A DNA stretch of 64,000 nucleotides from Elysia chlorotica (Eukaryota > Mollusca > Gastropoda > Plakobranchidae), in the NCBI GenBank assembly GCA_003991915.1, contig RQTK01000012.1, positions 180,404 through 244,403 on the forward strand. Direction: 5' to 3'. Positions 1 to 11,100 of this stretch are shown here, in pieces. The position numbers and the translations under genes were made by a program. Every line of letters begins with the position of its first letter. The first letter of the stretch is position 1. The notes below the pieces were generated by a model, which was given only the letters and a program-made list of their open reading frames with translations, ran no database searches and was not told the origin of the DNA.

Positions 1-604
1 ACTGTCGTATCCAACAGCTCAAGGTGAGCATAGCACGTGACTGTCGTATACAGTCCGAGTTACATGTACATGTGCAGGCATATGGATTCTTGCTTGGGAG
101 TCGTTGTCAGTATAATGTGACCGGTTGAGACAGGAGTCATGGTATCCCCGCCCTGTCTAGTGTGTGGCAGCACATAAAATTGTCAGACGTCCGTCTTGGG
201 CCCGTCCAAAAATATAGCCTATATAGTGCTGCTGCTGGACGTTAAACCAACCCAACAACAACAACAACTTGCTTGGGAATAACATATTGTTTTATCGCTT
301 GGTATTTTGTTTTCTAGTTGCTTTTTTCTTTGATTATAATATTGAACTATTTATCTATATATCTCTTCATCTCTCTTGGTCTGACTGTCTGTCACTCTCT
401 GTATCTGTCTCTATCTCTCTATATATCTATAGTTGAATCTACATGCCTGTTGTAGTGATAAGATGGCCAATGTTTTGTTTACTAAGTCAAATAAATTTCG
501 ATGTATGATTCAAGTTAACAATACTAGCAAACCCAATGATTCTATCCTCTACCAGCTCTTTGAGTACCCATGTGATTATTTTTTTAAACATAATGTCCGA
601 CCAG
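1..604 (+). other. Intron of the laminin-like gene
   Basis: No exon found. It contains a SINE body (about 97-270) and a CT-rich stretch (about 360-430). It ends in a T-rich tract before the acceptor at 604. Confidence 0.5.
97..270 (+). mobile_element. tRNA-derived SINE, 5' truncated
   Basis: Carries the family body: GTCAGTATAATGTGACCGG, GGTATCCCCGCCCTGTCT, GTGTGGCAGCACATAAAAT and the end GGACGTTAAACCAACCCAAC with an (AAC)n tail. The tRNA head is missing. Confidence 0.85.
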
Positions 605-1779
605 AACCTGCCCTCCATGCTGCGACTGAACAACGTGCTGAAGACAGCCCGCCGGGTGGAGAGAAAGTACGTTGCCGTGGCAACCGGCAAGCCCGAGCCG
701 AGCCCCGACTGGCAGGGCGATTACTACATGTACGAGTACTACGAGGACTCCGACTACGACCAGAACGACGTGGAATCGGAATCGCTCCAGAAGAAACAAG
801 AGCGGCAGTACGATGCAGAGGTGGACTATCAGGAGCTCTATGAAAAAGGTACACGTTTGATCTCGACTTGCTGGTAAATAAAAAAAACGGTGTCGAGTGA
901 TAAAAGAATTGAGACGTTTAGTTTGTAGCTGTTCTTCAAAAGTAAACGGTAATAGAGTGATCTATAATTATTGTTCCTCTCCTTTTGTTCCGAAAACCTA
1001 TTCCTTTCTTTCTTTGTTTCATGTTGCTGTTGTTGTTGTTGCTGTTGTTGTTGTTGTTGTTGTTGTTGTTTCTTCTTCTTCTTCTTCTTCTTCTTCTTCT
1101 TCTTCTTCTTCTTCTTCTTCTTCTTCTTCTTCTTCTTCTTCTTCTTGCTTTAAGGCCCCCAGGCTTCCGTAAAGCTTTTATCGTCGTGGGACAGGGTTTG
1201 GCCAGATATGTGCTCTATAGACTGTCACCAAAAAAATAAATATTTTTCTGGCAATTTTATCTCATACCTTTATGTGTGTATGTAACAGTCAAACCCGGAA
1301 ACTAGCTATTCTTATGAAATTCAAACAAAAAAAATTATGTCACTCACAACAAATTCTTTCTTCTTTTTAATTTTGATAGAAATTCTCAATATGACTATTT
1401 TAGACATGTCCTGATACTCCTCAGTTCCCTGGTTTGACAGATAACATACATGTATAATGAACTAATGAAGTCCTATTATAAACTAATGAAGTCCTGTTAT
1501 AAACTAATGAAGTCCTGTTATAAACTAATGAAGTCCTGTTATAAACTAATGAAGTCCTGTTATAAACTAATGAAGTCCTATTATAAACTAATGAAGTCCT
1601 CTCCTCTACTCCCACTAGGGCGCCGTATTGTGAGCAGCCATTCGGACATCCAGCGGCGGAGCTACACGGCTAGCGCCTCATGCAGCCGGGTGGGCTCTCG
1701 GCTTGGGTCCCTGCAGGGAAATCTGACAGTTTTGAGACACAAGGTGATGCAGGCCAGGGACATGCTAAGCAAGATGCAG
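605..1779 (+). CDS. Laminin-like gene: stem exons (605-848, 1619-1779)
   Basis: The first visible exon has acceptor ACCAG at 604 and donor G|GTACAC at 848 (phase 1). It encodes a basic helical piece, then an acidic Tyr/Asp/Glu-rich stretch (around 720-770) that is unusual for a laminin stem, then a charged helix. The second exon has acceptor ACTAG at 1618 and donor CAG|GTGAGG at 1779 (phase 0), and ends in the helix that leads directly into LG1. The intron between them contains a (GTT)n/(CTT)n microsatellite and a 21-bp minisatellite that stops about 20 bases before the second exon. Confidence 0.75.
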
Positions 1780-2389
1780 GTGAGGCGAACGTTTTCACTG
1801 GTCTCTTCGTTTATTAAATTTTGTTTCCTAACGACCAACTCCAACAGTATGGGTACATCGTGAGACGTTCCCAAGACTATGGTGATCAGTCAAGTGTTTG
1901 ATGGAAAACTGTGATTTTTAAATTCCTGTATATATGTAAAAACTTACAAGAACTGATAAATTGTTCATCTTACCTGGGCTTGACATAAGAACATAAACAT
2001 GTTGGATCAGTTTACAATTTGGGGGTTGGCAAGTGCGGCGACTAGGTTGCTCAGTCGCTAGAGTGATAGGCTTCGAATTGAGAGGACCAGGGTTCGAATT
2101 CCAATCAGGTCGCCCTTCTTCCTTTTGGTGGGGTCCGTGTCAGTGGAATGTGACCAGCTGACAGAAGTCCTAATGTTAATCTGGATCCGTCCACGAGATA
2201 GGGGCGCCAGATTGCTCACTCGGTAGTGCTCTGGGCTGACCAGCAGGAGGCTAGAGGTTCGAATCTCAGCTGGTGTCTCAATGTCTTTACGGGTGACTCC
2301 GGTAGTAAGATTGAGCACTTTTGACTAAGGCTTGCACATAATGAATATCGATTGAATAACCGTTTACTCTCTCTCTCTCTCCCGCTCTC

Positions 2390-2455
<66 letters not shown>

Positions 2456-5400
2456 CTTACTCCCAGCTGTCTGTTGAGAAGAGAGGGAAGGGCCACATCG
2501 CCATCCCCATAGAGCCGCTCTTCAGCGCGGAGAGGTACAACCAGACCTCCCTGAGTTGTGTCCATCAAGCCGAGCTCTCTCAGCGGGATCGTCCTGGCGG
2601 TGCAGGGGAACAACTCGGTAACACTGCGCAACTCTGTGTGTCTCAGTTTGAGTTTAAAGCCATATTGTGAATGGGATTGGGGGGGGGGCGGTGGTCTAGG
2701 GGTAGAACATCGGTTTCCGACGCAAAAGGTCCCGAGTTCGAATCCTGGCTGTTGCGTTCCCTACTGGTTGGGTCGGTGTCAGTATAATGTGACCGGCTGA
2801 GACAGGAGTCATGGTATCCCCGCCCTGTCTCGTGTGTGGCAGCACATAAAATTGTCAGACGTCCGTCTTGGGGCCCGTCCACAATATAGCCTATATAGTG
2901 CTGCTGTTGGACGTTAAACCAACCCAACCAACCAACCAACTATATTGTGGATGGGCGCACCAGGCTGACGTCTGACAATTTTATGTGCTGCCACACACGA
3001 GACAGGGCTGGGATACCATGGCTCATGTCTCAGCTGGTAACATTAAACTGAAACCGAACCAAACAGTAGGGGGCAAAATCGCCAGGGCTCGAACCACGAC
3101 GGACCTCCTGCGTCGGAACCCCATGTTCTACCCTATATATATATATAGATAACACTTTTCTTTTTAAAAAGCGTGTCTACATTTTCATTATGTCGATGAG
3201 GCCGGCTTTCATCAAGTAAAGTTAATGAGAATAAATATTGGCTGTGTGAACGGGGCGGGCCAATGAGATATTGTTTTGGATTGGTAAACATAATAATAAT
3301 AGTACCCTAGTATTCAACTGGTTACCCTTATTAGCATTGTTTATATTAAAGCATACATTTTGAAATAATTTTTATTCAATAGGCTTCCTACAGATTGCGC
3401 CTGGATGACGGGTACCTGACTGCCAGCGTGCACGACGCAGCCTGGGCCAGCTTGTATCAGGTGACCTTAGAGAAGCCCCTGGAGAGAGATTTGTGGCATG
3501 CCATCAAAATCCAGAGGTGAGCTCAATTTCGTTTTTATACGGTTTTTTTAGTTGTTTGGATTGGCAAGTTGCTTCCTATGAATTAAAAAAAATATGACCA
3601 AAATATGACAAAATACAGAAAATATAGCATGACTATTGTGGCTTTTTTTAATCAGGTTTCAACATTGATATAGTTTCAAAAAAGAAGGCTGTCCGATTAT
3701 CAAGAGAAAGGAACGATGTTTTCTATTCAAATCGTTATTCTTAAAGTTCAAAACATAATTTATTATTGTTTTTTCCAAAACTTTCTTACCAAAATAACCC
3801 TCTCAATAAGAACAGAAATTACAAAGAGAAAAGGATTAATAAACCAAACGGTGTGACATTGCTTACGTGTAGGCTACTACATACATGTAGTAGTGTTCCC
3901 CAATAGGCTGTTACCGGCTTGGAGAAAGAACTAGAAACTACCCGAAGTTTGGTTGGCCTTTTCCCATCACGTTGCACCCATGTTGCGCGGGTTGATAGGC
4001 TCTTGTGCTTGCACCTTTTTTGCATTGATCTACACACCCTCTGTTTCAAAAAGTAATAATATCAAAGCTTTTCAAACTTTTGAAAATTCCCTAAAATGGT
4101 GCGCACACAAGGAAGAAGGGGCGAGTAGTTTTAATATGTAGGCTAAGATTGGACCTTTCTCGGGGTTTCTTGATATAAGTAAATAAGCCTGGAGAGTTCT
4201 AGGGTTCTCAATAGGGTTTTATGTCTCCTATGTTCACCTGGGGGTCCTATACGGCGACGGCACCCAAGACTTACGTCTGGCAATAATATTTCTATGTGCT
4301 GCTACACACGAGACAGGGCGAGGATACCAATGACTATCTAAGCCAGTCACATTATACTAACACCGACCCAACGAGATACAGTGGACGAATATCGGACAAA
4401 TAAATCTGCGGATTGTGGGATTAGATCCGCGGACCTCCTGATCTGAAGACCAACGCTCTACCACTTGAGCCAGTTCGCCCCCCAGGAGAGTTTTAGATGT
4501 GTGCTTTGTGTATATAATAGCAGAGCGCAGTAGAGTGAAGAAGATTGATTGATGGATTTTTTGTAGAGAGAGAAGTGTTTACACGTCTGATCGTATTGTA
4601 ACATCTTGTCACACTGAGCTCTGTTATTTTGCTGATATTGAGATCCATTATAAATCTAGATAGGTGTCAAATACTGATTTTGATATGGGTATTCTTGAGT
4701 TGTATTCTTAGCCCCCAGACAATGAAGTTAAACTATTGCGTTTCTACAAAGGATTTCTGGTAATCTTTATTTTGTTAATGTTGATAAGATAGTGTGTCCG
4801 AGTCTACGTGAATTATAATTATTCAACAATTGACATACAACAGGGACCAACTTCATCGGTCTGAAAACACTTTCACTTTCTGGGTTGTAATTTTTGAGAT
4901 TCAAGAGACACACGCTCATTCCATGTATCGATCATTTCCGTGATCGTATCGTTTGAAGACGTTGCCGCCAATCTGTGAAAAGTTTTTCTTTACATATTTC
5001 TACACTTCACTATTTTAGTGCAGTGTGTGTATGTGGTTTCTTGTTGGACATACTCGTATATTACGTTTATGTAAGCACATCACCCGTTTTATGTAATGAT
5101 CAGTTGGCTCACTGATGCACTAACTTTAATCACTACCTTCATTGTATTATTCATAATAATACTGTTATTTCCTTTATCGTTGCCCCTCAGAACTGGGCTC
5201 TATCTGAACGTGTCTGTCCAGCAACAGGGACAAGCGGAGCAGTCCAAGAGCACACGGGTGGACGTGGAGAGGCTGGGCTCGCTCAAGTCAGAGCCTGTCG
5301 TGGCCTATATAGGGGGAGCGCCAGCAGAGATCCAGGTGGGGCGCTATAAAAACATGTGCTTTAAAATGCCACCAATAGAGTCAGGGTGACTCCTTATACT

Positions 5401-8400
5401 TTTTATTGTTCATCTTCATTGTAAAGCGAAAAAACAAATATGCGTTCTTTATAAATTCAATTTTGTAAATCGAAATTTAATATGAATAGAATGGCAGTTC
5501 ATTTTTGAACACCGAAAAGAAAGACAAAACTATGAAGAAAATGTTCAGGTAATAGTGTATTATTTTTTATCTACACAAAAGTTGTTTATGTGCTGCTGTT
5601 GTATGCGGCCTGGCATTCAAACGTTGACTGTTACTTTGCGATTCTTGGTGATGTATCTCAAATGCTATTCATGACTGTTTCGTTGTTTGTTAATTTGTTT
5701 ATTTTTACTGAGTTGCCGTAACAACAAAAAGCGTATGAGTTGGACATGTTTGTTTTGCCCCCCAGAGTGGCAGTGCAAGCTGGGAGGGCTGTGTGGCGGG
5801 TCTCCGCGTCAACGCTGGCGCCCTAAACCTGTTCACCCCCGACAGCGCGGGGCGCGGCGCCTCTCTGTGCGACAACCACTGGTAGGGAACCTCCATCAAA
5901 AACTGTTTCTAACCACAACTCAGACCAGTGTGGGGTTTTGCCATACATCTGTAATGATGTATTTTCAATGTACAGCTAGCTATAAGATCCTGCAATGCAG
6001 TACATGTATACGATTATATTATACATTAACACTTTTTGTGAAATTACATACAACAATTATAGATTCGCGTTAGTCATATAGAGTGTTTTTCTAACAAATG
6101 TTTTTTTAATGATTAATAGAAAGAGCTGTCTCACATTGTTGAATAAACTTACCAAATGATGTCTTTATTTTTCTGTATGCATTTCTCATCCACTCTTTTA
6201 TCCAAAACGGAACTTTTATTATAAAAAAGGTATAGGTTAAGAAACAGACTCACGTGCTAAAAATAGAAGCAGTAGATATTTCTGTTGTAACATGATACAA
6301 TATAGTGCACGCTGACATCAACTTAGATTATAGGTGCCTTAATGGGAGCATCTTTACAAAAAGATCCTACTTAGTACTATGATTATGAAATGGATTTCTT
6401 CACAGCGCTGCGAGAGCAGAGCCGACTTCAGCAATCTTCAATGGGAACGGCTTCTTGCACTACAGCGGACAGCTTGGAGATAGCACCACATCTGTAGAGT
6501 TTGCATTCACAACACGCCAACAGTCGGCCAGTCTTCTGTCGGTCGTGAACAACACACAGGTAGCGGTTTTGTTTTTCGTTGTTTTGTTTTTGTTGTTGTT
6601 TTTTGTTTGTTTTTTGTTTTTTTTTGGGGGGGAGCGGTTGTTGTTGTTGTTGTTGTTTTTTTTGTTTGTTGTTGTTTTTTTGTTTTTGTTGTTTTTTTTG
6701 TTGTTGTTTTTTTGTTGTTGGGGGGGGGTGGTTTTTTTAGTGGGGGTGGGGGTGTTGTTATTTTTTTCGGGGGGAGGAAAGGGAAGGGTATAATTATATA
6801 ATTATACATAGTGTCGAATAATCTATCTTAAAGTGTCACAGATCAAGAATCCGATAGACATAGAATTAATTTTTAAACACCCTTAATCTTTTATTAACGT
6901 ATTTCCTTTGTGCGTTCACGGTTTGCTATATCTTTGATACATTTAGTGAGTGTCTTTTGTAGAAATCCGTGAAGTTAAACCTAACATGTTGTCTATTAGT
7001 TAAATTATTGACATGGACTTCAGGGTGAAAATATTCAGTTTTGGTAATCTCCCTATTCCAGCGTTTCTGTTTGCACGTGATGCTGGAGGGAGGTGCGTTG
7101 AAAGTGCAGAGCTCATCTGACCAGAAGAGTGTCCTATACCTCAGCTCCAACAACATCTACGGAGATGGCCAGACCCATATGGTCAAGGTATATCAGAGAA
7201 CAATATTTAGTTGAGCTATAAGTCTTTATTTTTAACTTCAGATAAGTATCTTTTTTGAAGTTTTTTTCATGAGGGCACATACAATTATTATTATAAATAC
7301 CATGAATTCTTGTCTACACACATTTTCAAAACTGTGATTGGTAGCCTATAGCGGAAATTGCGTCAGTCTGCGGCAGAGCCACCCTAGCACTGGCAGTTCT
7401 CAGAACCAGAAGCGTTTGCATTGTACCAACAGCATTGTCTTGTTGACAAACTTCACAAAGGCTGTTGCGTTCCCTACTGGTTGGGTCGGTGTCAGTATAA
7501 TGTGACCGGCTGAGACAGGAGTCATGGTATCCCCGCCCTGTCTCGTGTGACGTTAAACCAACCCAACCCCCAATCACAAAGTTTTATTTTGTCCTGCTCA
7601 GATCGAGTTTAAAGAGTCGGCCACGCACATCACTGTTGATGGAACCAAGGATGCCTTCCAGGTGCGGAGCAGCAGGCCAGTGGTCGAGCGGCGATCGCTG
7701 CAGGGCGTGTCTATTGGAGCGTTCGTGTCCATCGACAGGCAGCTCCAGCAAGACGTATCCAGGTGCTTACTATAATACCCTTCAAGATGTTTACTTTGGT
7801 TAAAATAGGAGTGAACAACGAATTTCCAAGTTGAACGGGGGGCGCGGTGGTCTAGGGGTAGAACATCGGCTTCCGACGCAAGAGGTCCCGAGGTATCCCC
7901 GTCCTGTCTCGTGTGTGGCAGCACATAAAATTGTTAGACGTCCGTCTTGGGGTCCGTCCACAATATAGCCTATATAATGCTGCTGTTGGACGTTAAACCA
8001 ACCCAACCCCACCAAGTTGGACATAATGATAAATTGAATACATCTGTTACATTAACAGTGCTTTTAATAATCATCTCTCTTAGAAAATGTTATATGTTTT
8101 TGTTATACTTTGTTGTTTTTTTATACATGTTATTAACTTAATGTTTCAACATCTCAGCATACATTTTTATATCTATCACAGCTGTGCATTCATCAAAATG
8201 TAGCGCAGTTTGTTGTAATTATCGGTCCACAATAATGTATCCCCCTGTGTGTCCCAGGCCCCTGATTGGGTGCATCAGCGATGTGTCGGTCAACGGTGAA
8301 AAGCTGCCCTTATCCCAAGCAGATGAGATGTACAATGTTTACCAAGGATATTGTGCAGATGCACAGGAAAACGTAAGCATTTTTAAGGGGAGGTGTTATT

Positions 8401-10938
8401 ATTAAAGAGATGTGGTGGGTTCTAGTTGATCTTTTAAAAAATCTACTCGTACTTGCTATTTAAGAGAAGTCAAAAACTTGTTACTCAGTAATAATCCTAA
8501 TTGAGGGAAAAATAGGTTTGCTGTAATGAAAATGAGGTTTGCGCCTCAGTTGATCTAATCCTGTACTTAACGAGTCAACAGTGTTCTTTAACGGCATTTT
8601 TTAATATCTGTCTAGCGTGTACGAGTTGAGAATTCTTTAACGGCATTTGTCTAGCTTGTACGAGTGGATAGGACCTTTTTTTTCATTCACTTGAACTCGC
8701 TCCCAGTACACTGGCCTGATTTCCTTCACTGCTGGCTGTTCCCAGGTTTGGCACGCCTGCAGGCGCTGGACCGAGAACAGCTCGAGTGTGGTGTTGGGGA
8801 ACATCCCTCTCTCCAGAGCTGTGTCCCTCTGGGTGTCTTCTGACGCGAAAGGTCCAGTTCTACGCTACACTAGACACAAAAGCGGCGCTGACAGCTCTAA
8901 CGTAATTATGTCTCAGTTCCTCTCCATTGGCATGTAACATTTTCTTTGATTTGTACAATTCAGAAAAGACACGATGAAAACATCGTGTTTTGTAGAATTT
9001 AATAACTGAAAGTGCAGTGGTTTATTTACACCAAAGCTGAAAAGCAGGATTATGTCTTTTGATATTCTTCTTAGGCATTCCAGTGTACAACATAATTTTG
9101 ATGATTAAAAATGAACCACTTTCAAAAATGTCAGAGAGGGGAGAGATGGGGTGCTGTGAGAAAAGAAATCAAGAGAGAGAGAGAGAGAGAGAGAGAGGGA
9201 AGGAGGAAAAGAGCGAATCGTTATTGCATAATGGCACCAAAAGCTATAAACAAACGTACTAAGTATGATCAGTCTTTGTTTTCGTTCTTTCCACCCAGGA
9301 CTTCACTGTAGACATAGTACTCGAGTCAGACGAGCTTACTGTCACTATCAACGACTCCCCTACAAAGTTGAAGAGGCCTGCAGGGCAAGGGTCTGGAGAT
9401 TTCTTCTCTGTTCTACTGCTGGACAAGCCCAGCGTGTGAGTTGATACACAGGCGTCAGGGTATTTTAATTCAATTCAATTCAATTCAATTCAATTCAAAG
9501 TTTATTCAGTCAATATATATATAGAACTTAGCATAAATTCCTTATCAATCTGGACAAGTGATTGGCTTGAAGATCAGCATGAAGCGCAAGCAAACAGGAT
9601 CAGGTTTTTTTAAAACTGACGACTGGCCTTAGGAGCCTAATTTAAAAGTACATTTTGAAAACAGGCCAGTTAAATGGTGGTCTTAAAGAGTTTAGAATAA
9701 TCAACAGCAGATTGCAAACAGTGCTAAATAGCAGTATCAGTGGTAATACAAAGAAAAATAACATTTCGATTTGCAGATATGTTCACTTGACATTCGGACA
9801 CAAGGATTGAAATGTATAAGGTCATACAAGATCAGGGAACCATTTAGCAAGAAACAACCATAAATTGAATAAGAACCTTTAACAGTGATTTGCTACATGT
9901 TTCAATCTTTGTTTTCCAATTTGGTATATATCTAACAAGCTCAGTTATTGCGAGAGACAATTTCAGAAATGACAAATTTTCTCCAAATCAAAAAAAAATG
10001 TGTTAATCGTCTTTGTACTGCAATCCTCAGTTCAACTGTAGAGGTCTATGTGTGGGGACAGAAAGTCGAGTTGGTCTACCTGCGCAACTGGCTCTGGCTG
10101 GCCCAAGCTTCCGATGCTGACCAACCACACTCCCTGGTGCTAGCGGGGCTGGACCCCAGCGGTCAGCAGACTGGACATGAGGCCCAGAGATTCACTGGAT
10201 CTCTGTCGCGGCTCGTCATTGAGGATAGGTATGTAGCTGTGTTTTTAGTGATCTCAGTCGATCTGTATCATTATCGTTTTTTTTGTTTTGTTTTTGTCTT
10301 GCTGAAGTTTGAGTTGGTTAATATCTCACTTGAAATTAGTTTGATGAAATTTCTTGTAGGCCTAGTTCATATAAACAGATAAGCTCCGAACACACTTTAC
10401 ACACTTACTGTCGCAATAAGACACTCATCAACAATAATTATTATGGGCGTTGAGGGCAGCAATGGTTTAATTTTATTGGTCGAATGATTCAATTTATATT
10501 TTATTCTTTGTACCCGATACATTGGTATAATGTACTCTTATCTCGTATGTCTTTCAAAATATCTCAAGTATAGTGAGAATTTTCAAATGAAGGGTCCGTG
10601 GATGATATGTCTTGCCTTTGTGTGTGTGTGTGTGTGTGTGTGTGTTTGTGTGTTTGTGTGTGTGTGTGTGTGTATGTTTGTGTGTTTGTGTGAGTATGTG
10701 TGTGTGTTTGTTTTTCCGCAGTATGGTACTCATGAAGCAACTGATAACACTTCAAACAATAACATACAAACTGATCACAGAGTGATAGGATGATGAATAT
10801 GTCAAAACAGAATCAGATGTCTCAATCTTTTCTTTTTTCTCTAGGTATAGAGATCTGAGTCTGTTCACAGCGTCGCACAATATCACTTCATGTCAGCGGC
10901 AGTTGTCAGGGGCGCAACTTACAGATGTCAACAGTTGA
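605..10938 (+). CDS. Laminin-alpha-like protein, 3' part (coiled-coil end plus LG1-LG3)
   Basis: Fourteen exons in consistent phase: 605-848, 1619-1779, 2467-2617, 3383-3516, 5191-5335, 5766-5881, 6406-6559, 7062-7187, 7602-7762, 8258-8372, 8746-8901, 9299-9435, 10031-10228 and 10845-10938 (stop TGA 10936-10938). They total 2092 bases, or 697 codons once one surplus base in exon 3 is discounted. The product starts with the end of a helical stem (LTVLRHKVMQARDMLSKMQ, like the laminin-alpha stem just before LG1) and continues into three LG-type beta-sandwich repeats, the first two with a clear terminal GC/Cys strand. In laminins this region carries the alpha-chain receptor-binding module in the basement membrane. 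The 5' exons lie upstream of the window. Typical alpha chains have five LG domains; here the frame ends after the third. Family assignment rests on my reading of the translation; another LG protein with a helical stem is possible. Confidence 0.8.
1027..1146 (+). repeat. (GTT)n then (CTT)n microsatellite
   Basis: About 40 bases of GTT-type units followed by about 75 bases of CTT units, in the first visible laminin-like intron. Confidence 0.95.
1453..1600 (+). repeat. 21-bp minisatellite just before a laminin-like exon
   Basis: About seven copies of ATAAACTAATGAAGTCCTGTT, ending about 20 bases upstream of the acceptor at 1618. It falls at the branch-point and polypyrimidine position but does not include the AG. 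Confidence 0.93.
2034..2290 (+). mobile_element. Two adjacent tRNA-like SINE pieces
   Basis: The first (about 2034-2170) has TTGCTCAGTCGCTAGAG and GGGTTCGAATTCC boxes and a GTCAGTGGAATGTGACC body. The second (about 2195-2290) has TTGCTCACTCGGTAGTGCTC and GAGGTTCGAATCTC boxes. Different tRNA heads, so two insertions. Confidence 0.6.
2347..2453 (+). repeat. (CT)n microsatellite
   Basis: About 100 bases of CT repeats ending 13 bases before the acceptor of the first LG1 exon. It serves as an extreme polypyrimidine tract. Confidence 0.95.
2467..5881 (+). CDS. Laminin G domain 1 (exons 2467-2617, 3383-3516, 5191-5335, 5766-5881)
   Basis: The domain reads GHIAIPIEPLFSAERYNQTS, then SIKPSSLSGIVLAVQGNNS, YRLRLDDGYLTASVHD, a DLWHAIKIQR strand, and closes with WEGCVAGLRVN and a later Cys. 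This is the LG strand order. Frame 1 is needed up to about 2556 and frame 2 after 2558, so this copy has one surplus base near 2551-2560 (in the TTG of CTGAGTTGTG). Every downstream phase agrees with the corrected reading. It is either a sequencing or assembly indel or a real allele. An inverted SINE pair sits in the intron after the first of these exons. Confidence 0.78.
2681..2938 (+). mobile_element. Full-length tRNA-derived SINE
   Basis: The best copy in the window. Head GCGGTGGTCTAGGGGTAGAA (A box), CGAGTTCGAATCCTGG (B box), the shared body, and a GTTAAACCAACCCAACC tail with (AACC)n. It starts about 63 bases after the donor at 2617. Confidence 0.92.
2941..3137 (-). mobile_element. tRNA-derived SINE, inverted neighbour
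   Basis: The same family in reverse, with reverse-complement body CTGACAATTTTATGTGCTGC and a tRNA-like head ending at GGGTAGAACATGG on the minus strand. Its 3' end abuts the 3' end of the preceding copy, making a tail-to-tail palindrome. Confidence 0.88.
4225..4482 (-). mobile_element. SINE with a different tRNA head
   Basis: On the minus strand the head is CTGGCTCAAGTGGTAGAGC with GATCTAATCCCACAATC. The body is the same family (GACAGGGCGAGGATACC reversed). 1.7 kb intron of the laminin-like gene; the rest (3140-4220 and 4490-5190) shows nothing coding. Confidence 0.75.
6406..8372 (+). CDS. Laminin G domain 2 (exons 6406-6559, 7062-7187, 7602-7762, 8258-8372)
   Basis: Begins AIFNGNGFLHYSGQLGDSTT with the following VEFAFTTR strand, continues HVMLEGGALKVQSSSDQKSV and HMVKIEFKESATHITVDGTK, and ends with PLIGCISDVSVNGEKL and a paired Cys in the next strand. 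This is a standard LG ending. Junction phases are 0, 0 and 2. Introns hold T/G low-complexity sequence (about 6560-6790) and two SINE pieces. Confidence 0.82.
6570..6785 (+). repeat. T/G low-complexity tract
   Basis: GTT and poly-T runs with two poly-G islands. It begins directly after the donor of the 6406-6559 exon. No gene content. Confidence 0.9.
7460..7568 (+). mobile_element. SINE body, internally deleted
   Basis: Contains GCTGTTGCGTTCCCTACTGG through CCGCCCTGTCTCGTGTG, then jumps to GACGTTAAACCAACCCAAC. The head and the CAGCACATAAAATT segment are missing. Confidence 0.82.
7837..8012 (+). mobile_element. SINE with head, internally deleted
   Basis: The head GGTGGTCTAGGGGTAGAACA is present. 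The B box to mid-body is missing, and the sequence resumes at GTATCCCCGTCCTGTCTCG and ends GACGTTAAACCAACCCAACC. Confidence 0.85.
8746..10938 (+). CDS. Laminin G domain 3 and C-terminus (exons 8746-8901, 9299-9435, 10031-10228, 10845-10938)
   Basis: A more divergent LG fold. Visible strands include SSVVLGNIPLSRAVSLWVSS, DFTVDIVLESDELTVTINDS, VYVWGQKVELVYLRNWLWLA and FTGSLSRLVIEDR. The last exon (acceptor CTCTAG at 10844) adds a tail with one Cys and ends at TGA 10936-10938. No LG4-LG5 exon follows before the convergent CRYZL1 gene. The stop lies inside the first unit of a tandem repeat that continues into the 3' UTR, so the last residues are themselves repeat-derived. Confidence 0.78.
9176..9200 (+). 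repeat. (GA)n microsatellite
   Basis: A short GA run in a laminin-like intron. Confidence 0.9.
9465..9500 (+). repeat. (AATTC)n pentanucleotide repeat
   Basis: Seven AATTC-type units followed by AAAGTTTATTCAGTCAA. It may be the end of a dispersed repeat that fills part of the intron to about 9900. Confidence 0.8.
10619..10712 (+). repeat. (TG)n microsatellite
   Basis: About 90 bases of TG with TTTG interruptions, in the last laminin-like intron. Confidence 0.95.
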
Positions 10939-11100
10939 AAAAGATACAACTTTCAGATGTCAACAGTTGAAAGAGAGACAACTTACAGATGTCAACAGTT
11001 GAAAGAGATACAAGTTACAGATTTAAAGCGTAGACAGGAGCGCAACTAACAGATGTAAAGCGTTTACAGAAGTGTGACCAACAGGTGTAAAGTGTCGAAA
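10905..11100 (+). repeat. Tandem repeat spanning the laminin-like stop codon
   Basis: Units of about 32 bases (ACAGATGTCAACAGTTGAAA plus a spacer) start inside the coding sequence and run into the 3' UTR. Three copies are close (10921, 10953, 10985). Several decayed copies follow to about 11100. Each close copy carries the in-frame TGA. Confidence 0.8.

Noticed and set aside
985-1239. Poly-Leu, poly-Ser and poly-Phe frames
   Set aside because: Translations of the (GTT)n/(CTT)n microsatellite.
6455-6809. Hydrophobic frames that look like membrane segments
   Set aside because: T/G low-complexity sequence; only the first part is the real LG2 exon.
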